A stretch of DNA of 7,563 nucleotides from an uncultured Bacilli bacterium (GTDB lineage Bacteria > Bacillota_I > Bacilli_A > RF39 > UBA660), in the NCBI GenBank assembly GCA_947589725.1, contig CANQCQ010000046.1, forward strand, positions 1 to 7,563. Reading direction: 5' to 3'. The notes beneath the pieces were generated by a model that was not told where the DNA came from, searched no databases, and saw only the letters and a list, made by a program, of their open reading frames with translations. Shown here piece by piece: positions 7,078 to 7,563 of the stretch (positions are counted from its first letter, which is position 1; the number at the start of each line of letters is the position of its first letter). The position numbers and the translations under genes were made by a program.

Positions 7078-7203
7078 TTAAATAATTGAAAACATGCTTT
7101 TATGATGCTTTAAAAAATCTACAGCACTCCAATATGTTAATCCTTTTTGTTTTGCTGTTTTTATGTAATACTCTGCACTCTGTTTAGTCCATTTTCTTTT
7201 CAT
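7078..7203 (-). CDS. Small 41-residue protein of unknown function
   Basis: The ATG at 7203-7201 opens a 41-codon frame ending in TAA (7080-7078). It begins MKRKWTKQSAEYYIKTAKQK and ends DFLKHHKSMFSII. It is supported by a good SD (GGAGAG, 8 bases upstream) that overlaps the end of the DUF4406 gene, and by a spacing of only 4 bases. The protein is basic, mostly helical in appearance, with two tryptophans and aromatic residues at regular spacing; it could be a small nucleic acid-binding or protein-binding factor. I do not recognise a family. Its place between DUF4406 and the Tad2-like gene makes an anti-defence role possible, only by association. Confidence 0.7.
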   Translation of the reverse strand: MKRKWTKQSAEYYIKTAKQKGLTYWSAVDFLKHHKSMFSII

Positions 7204-7207
7204 AATA

Positions 7208-7507
7208 TTAACTCTCCAATTCTTTAATGAATTTTCCGTATGCTTTTGCTACTAAATATTCAATTTTACATCCTCTTGCTTTATCCCAACCTGGCATAAA
7301 AACTACTGCATCTGCTTTTGACATTGCTTCTATGGATTTAGCTAAATAATATATTGATTCATCGCTATCACTTGGGGCTTTTTCTGTGAATATTGTGTCT
7401 ATTACTTCGTTTCCTTGCTTTTCTAACTCTTTTACTAATTCTATTCTTTCATTTTTTATTTGTTCAGTCGTTTTGAACTTCATTGGCTGACTAATCATTA
7501 TTTTCAT
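7208..7507 (-). CDS. DUF4406 protein (nucleoside 2-deoxyribosyltransferase-like fold)
   Basis: This 99-residue protein has the shape of small nucleoside deoxyribosyltransferase-like proteins, often annotated DUF4406 in phages. The first strand MKIMISQPM (1-9) carries the usual I-S-x-P-M. A long helix (about 15-30) and GNEVID follow. ADAVVFMPGWDKARGCKIEY (65-84) is the family signature, with GW at 73-74 and E83 at the place of the catalytic glutamate. NDT enzymes move or hydrolyse the base of a deoxynucleoside; related folds include TIR domains that act on NAD. Whether this one is active, and on what, is not visible. The start was set at 7507 because GGGAGGAA stands just upstream. An in-frame ATG 12 codons earlier lacks an SD and would overlap the upstream gene. 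Confidence 0.8.
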   Translation of the reverse strand: MKIMISQPMKFKTTEQIKNERIELVKELEKQGNEVIDTIFTEKAPSDSDESIYYLAKSIEAMSKADAVVFMPGWDKARGCKIEYLVAKAYGKFIKELES

Positions 7508-7509
7508 AT

Positions 7510-7563
7510 TTATTCCTCCCTTGATATTCCTTTTATAGTCCAAAACTGAGCTTCTTCTAATTT
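7510..7563 (-). CDS. C-terminal end of a gene resembling Acb2/Tad1-hairpin family proteins (5' part outside window)
   Basis: The frame enters from the window edge and ends in TAA at 7512-7510. The last 17 residues are KLEEAQFWTIKGISREE. They fit the conserved C-terminal helix of the phage family now called Acb2/Tad1 hairpin domain (formerly DUF7681), where a K-L-E-E-A-x-x-W-x(4)-I-x-R pattern closes the protein. Acb2 binds cyclic oligonucleotides of CBASS; Tad1 binds the Thoeris signal. The stop lies only 2 bases before the DUF4406 ATG, and that gene's SD (GGGAGGAA) overlaps this gene's last codons, so the reading frame looks real. With 17 residues the family call is provisional. Confidence 0.5.
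   Translation of the reverse strand, partial: KLEEAQFWTIKGISREE

Overview
The window is part of a tailed double-stranded DNA phage or prophage genome: the packaging and head-building region. The DNA is very AT-rich, and every supported gene starts behind a GGAG-type Shine-Dalgarno (SD) site. That points to a low-GC Bacillota host, probably Clostridia-like; the host is an inference. All genes lie on the minus strand, so the operon reads from position 7563 down to 1. Genes are packed within a few bases of each other, and several SD sites sit inside the last codons of the gene before.

In transcription order, the first block (7563-6293) is an accessory module just upstream of the terminase. It holds the last 17 codons of a gene whose end resembles the Acb2/Tad1-hairpin family, then a DUF4406 (nucleoside deoxyribosyltransferase-fold) protein, a 41-residue protein, and a protein made of a DUF2829/Tad2-like domain fused to a zinc-ribbon domain. 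Acb2, Tad1 and Tad2 are known phage sponges that bind the nucleotide signals of CBASS and Thoeris immunity. This block is therefore a plausible anti-defence island and the most interesting part of the window.

The second block (6292-2182) is the packaging module: terminase small subunit, an unusual 134-bp structured gap, terminase large subunit (ATPase and nuclease), a small one-helix membrane protein, and the portal protein. The third block (2178-1) is the capsid module. It holds a double zinc-binding protein with a C2H2 finger, a 94-bp gap with a 28-bp tandem repeat, an acidic coiled-coil scaffolding protein, and the major capsid protein (its 3' end is cut off by the window). A 14-bp hairpin covers the capsid gene's SD.

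Together the core genes form a standard headful or cos packaging machine: the terminase binds and cuts DNA and pumps it through the portal into a shell built by scaffold and capsid protein. I saw no tRNA, rRNA, CRISPR array, transposase or convincing intrinsic terminator. No stretch without a gene exceeds 134 bp.
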